Of a DNA stretch of 64,000 nt, positions 62,452 through 64,000 are shown piece after piece. A program made the position numbers and the translations under genes. The notes beneath the pieces are model-generated. The model was not told the origin of the DNA. It was given only the letters and a program-made list of their open reading frames with translations, and did not search any database. The number at the start of each line of letters is the position of its first letter. Position 1 is the first letter of the stretch. This DNA is from Burkholderiales bacterium (lineage in GTDB: Bacteria > Pseudomonadota > Gammaproteobacteria > Burkholderiales > Burkholderiaceae_C), in NCBI GenBank assembly GCA_947474755.1, contig CANJJE010000005.1:114137-178136 (forward strand), written 5' to 3'.

Positions 62452-62469
62452 GTAATGGTAACGCATTAT
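62452..62469. promoter_or_regulatory. Candidate Zur/Fur operator in the cobW-zur divergent intergenic region
   Basis: gTAATG-GTAACG-CATTAt inverted repeat, 35 bp before Fur-family start, within cobW upstream region. Confidence 0.5.
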
Positions 62470-62504
62470 CAGTAGAGGGCCCTGGAATCCGGTAACCTCC
62501 ACCC

Positions 62505-62960
62505 ATGGAACGCAACACCCGCCAACGCAGCGCGATCCGCGATGCCATCGCCCTGGCCGACCGGCCGTTGCTGCCGCAAGAGGTCCTGGAAGCTGCTCAG
62601 CACGTCGTGCCGGGGCTGGGCATCGCCACGGTCTATCGCAACCTCAAGGTGCTGGTGGAGGAAGGCGAACTCCAGGTCGTCAACCTGCCCGGCGAGAACC
62701 CGCACTTCGAACTGGTGGGCCACCAGCACCATCACCATTTCCAGTGTCGGCAATGCCAGCGCGTGTTCGACGTACACGCCTGCCCAGGCGACCTGAGGCG
62801 AATGGCACCGCAGGGCTTCACGGTGGAAGATCACGACCTGACGCTGTACGGACGATGCAAGGACTGCGTGGCGCCCGAGGACAAGTGCACCACGAGCGAG
62901 GCCTGCGATTTGGAAAACCATAAGCACACGACCGCTCACACGCGCCGACATCGCGGCTGA
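62505..62960 (+). CDS. Fur-family transcriptional repressor, probable Zur
   Basis: MERNTRQRSAIRDAIALADRPLLPQEVLEAAQHVVPGLGIATVYRNLKVLVEEGELQVVNLPGENPHFELVGHQHHHHFQCRQCQRVFDVHACPG...LYGRCKDC; divergent from COG0523 gene. Confidence 0.88.
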   Translation: MERNTRQRSAIRDAIALADRPLLPQEVLEAAQHVVPGLGIATVYRNLKVLVEEGELQVVNLPGENPHFELVGHQHHHHFQCRQCQRVFDVHACPGDLRRMAPQGFTVEDHDLTLYGRCKDCVAPEDKCTTSEACDLENHKHTTAHTRRHRG

Positions 62961-63408
62961 ACATGCAGGGATGGCCGTGCTGAGTTTGCGCACTCCTGAG
63001 AACCGGTCACTGACAGCACAGCAAGGATCCGCAGACCCATCGGAAACTGCTGGTCTCTCTGGACGACGACAACGAGCACGGTAGCCGAGGGTCCTACCTT
63101 GACCTGACGGGTGGCACAGCCGCCGCGCGCACGGACTGCATGAGCGCTCGCGGCTGGCGGCGCGCGGAATCGCTCGAGGAGTTCACGGCCATGGTGGGCG
63201 CAGAGTTGCAAGCCTGCGACCAGCATCCCTCGCCGATGACGCGGTGCTGCCTCAACCCGCATGCGCCCTGCAAAGCGGCATCACATCCACGCACGAGCCA
63301 CGCTACGTGCTGACGCTGCAGCAACTTCCCGAACTTCCCGATGACGTCCTCGAGATTCCGCGCATGGATGTCGAATTCCGTGACGTCGAGATTTGAGCCC
63401 GCAGGAGC

Positions 63409-63510
63409 GTCCTCGACAGCCATGTCCTTTCGGAACTGCGCAAGGAGCCGCGCAACCAGGATCCCAAGGTCTGTGCCTGGTCGCAGACCCAGTCGGCGAG
63501 CGAGTTCTAA
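63409..63510 (+). pseudogene. N-terminal fragment of a PIN-domain (VapC/FitB-like) toxin
   Basis: VLDSHVLSELRKEPRNQDPKVCAWSQTQSASEF*, matching family pattern vLDTNVlSELRK..DPkV.aW...Q; ends in stop after 33 codons. Confidence 0.5.
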
Positions 63511-63511
63511 C

Positions 63512-63795
63512 TGACACCGTGATCGATGCCACCTTGATCGCTGCGCCGAGCGTGACCTTGAGATGCACCAGAGCAAGAAGGGCCAGCAGTGGTACTTCGG
63601 CTTGAAGTCGCACATCGGCGTGGACGCCTAATCGGGCCTTGTGCACACAGTGCGGAGCACGGCCGTCAACATCAGCGGCCCGATGCTGACCCGAAGGCGA
63701 CTTGGAACGTGGCCATCCGGCCGGGCAAGAGGAATCAGCTGGACAAGAGCCAGGTGCGCGCTGGCCAACCTGTGGCTGGTGCGCGGCAAATGCCA
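63512..63795 (+). mobile_element. Degenerate IS5-family transposase remnant
   Basis: Frame-broken pieces in order: [14 protein letters not shown] / [23 protein letters not shown] / SGLVHTVRSTAVNI / KATWNVAIRPGKRNQLDK / ALANLWLVRGK. Confidence 0.75.
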
Positions 63796-63872
63796 GGCTT
63801 GAGCTGAGTTGGCGCGGTGAGCTTGATCGGCAGAGCCCAACCACGGCGGTCGGGCAGTTCTGCAGACCTTCC

Positions 63873-64000
63873 CTAGAACAACTGGCCCTGCCCCTTGGGA
63901 CTTCCCCGAGACGCACGGCGTCCGGATGACGTGGGCGGCAGGCCGCTCTTGCGCGAGCCGTGCTTGTCCTGGATGGCTTTGGCCTCTGCGTGAGCTTGGC
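63873..64000 (-). CDS. C-terminal end of an unidentified protein (partial, runs off window)
   Basis: Minus-strand frame ...QAHAEAKAIQDKHGSRKSGLPPTSSGRRASRGSPKGQGQLF*. Confidence 0.25.
   Translation of the reverse strand, partial: QAHAEAKAIQDKHGSRKSGLPPTSSGRRASRGSPKGQGQLF

Overview
High-GC chromosomal window, most consistent with a Burkholderiales-type betaproteobacterium (inferred from gene content and order, not tested). About 1-47 kb is dense housekeeping DNA: argF/argD, rpsT, murJ, hda, pcnB-folK, rpsP-rimM-trmD-rplS, rsgA, orn, trpS, purN, rpmB-rpmG, trxB, ftsK-lolA-rarA, opgH, a GlrK/QseG/GlrR-like two-component locus, an RND efflux pair, pcm-rhodanese-tolC, arginase, moeB and ctpA. About 47.8-63 kb looks like a metal-homeostasis island. 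It contains mntP behind a clear yybP-ykoY (Mn2+) riboswitch, a TonB receptor followed by an ABC ATPase and two DUF3526-type ABC-2 permeases, and a long minus-strand operon (COG0523/CobW GTPase, TonB siderophore-type receptor, FecE/FecB/FecCD-like importer, a broken DUF1826 gene, DUF1636) divergent from a Fur/Zur-family regulator. The last kb is decayed DNA with PIN-toxin and IS5-type transposase remnants. The most interesting candidate is the Zur-linked TonB/ABC/COG0523 operon, a possible metallophore (zincophore-like) uptake system. Calls were made by reading translations and motifs by eye; no database search was run.
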